20,808 nucleotides of DNA, taken from the NCBI GenBank assembly GCA_034658975.1, contig JAYEGJ010000168.1:1-20808 (forward strand), written 5' to 3'. Positions 20,610 to 20,808 of this stretch are shown piece after piece. This DNA is from SZUA-217 sp034658975. GTDB lineage: Bacteria; Actinomycetota; Acidimicrobiia; Spongiisociales; ZC4RG35. A program made the translations under genes and the position numbers. Every line of letters begins with the position of its first letter. Within the stretch, counting starts at the first letter, position 1. The notes under the pieces were generated by a model. The model worked only from the letters and a program-made list of their open reading frames with translations, made no database searches and was not told the DNA's origin.

Positions 20610-20808
20610 CCAAGCACCCTCAGCACGTCTCCCGGCTCGAGACCGAGGTGGCGGGTGCGCCGGCCGCGGAACTGGTTTTAGCGCCCAAGACGCCGCACGA
20701 CGTTGTCGCTGTTCTCCACCACGCTTCGGAAAAGGGCCTGAACGTTCAGGTGTGGGGCGGGGGAACCCGTTCGGGTTTTGGATCACCGCCTCCGGCCGAC
20801 ATCCTGGT
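20606..20808 (+). CDS. glcE: GlcE-like FAD-binding subunit, 5' part only (runs off window)
   Basis: About 67 residues are visible. They include LAPKTPHDVVAVLHHASEKG and VWGGGTRSGFG, the start of a PCMH-type FAD-binding domain as in the GlcE subunit of glycolate oxidase. The start is GTG 20606, within GTGA shared with the glcD stop. The rest, and any GlcF iron-sulfur subunit, lie beyond the right edge. Confidence 0.82.
   Translation, partial: MTKHPQHVSRLETEVAGAPAAELVLAPKTPHDVVAVLHHASEKGLNVQVWGGGTRSGFGSPPPADIL

Overview
The window is GC-rich (by eye about 60-65 %), with dense, short-gapped gene packing, many GTG starts, GTGA/ATGA start-stop overlaps and several apparently leaderless genes. Together with a SARP/BTAD-type regulator, a type I glutamine synthetase carrying an adenylylation tyrosine and GlnR-like boxes, this points to a chromosomal segment of an actinobacterium. 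Acidimicrobiia is my best guess, but no rRNA or other decisive marker is present. I see no tRNA, rRNA, CRISPR array, transposase or phage gene, and no gene-free stretch longer than about 210 bp.

Layout. (1) 1-11446: a minus-strand set of purine genes, purA-purD (ATGA overlap), purE and purB (cut by the left window edge), with a glutaryl-CoA dehydrogenase gene behind purE. Two plus-strand pairs break this set up: a YcaQ-like DNA glycosylase plus a DODA-type dioxygenase (1282-3313), and a two-gene signalling unit (5200-8952). (2) 11447-14985: glnA with its regulatory region, then two divergent single-TM proteins of unknown function and a lone Nfu N-terminal domain protein. (3) 15019-20808: hyuA-alkD-hyuB, all joined by 4-nt GTGA overlaps, then a long palindrome and glcD-glcE (FAD-linked oxidase, glcE cut by the right edge).

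The most interesting part is the unit at 5200-8952. One 1070-residue protein appears to combine a SARP DNA-binding domain, a BTAD domain, a STAND-type NTPase, one transmembrane helix and an extracytoplasmic BMP/PnrA-like (nucleoside-receptor family) domain. It would be a membrane-spanning one-component transcription factor. It is preceded by a small single-TM protein built of 20-residue helical repeats. The upstream region holds TAGAGC(C/G) heptamers with the 11-bp spacing expected for a SARP operator, and both genes have Shine-Dalgarno sequences buried in predicted hairpins. Because the unit lies between purD and purE and its sensor belongs to a family that includes purine-nucleoside receptors, I propose that it senses extracellular nucleosides (or a related ligand) and controls itself and perhaps the purine genes. 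The domain order is read from sequence; the ligand and targets are inference.
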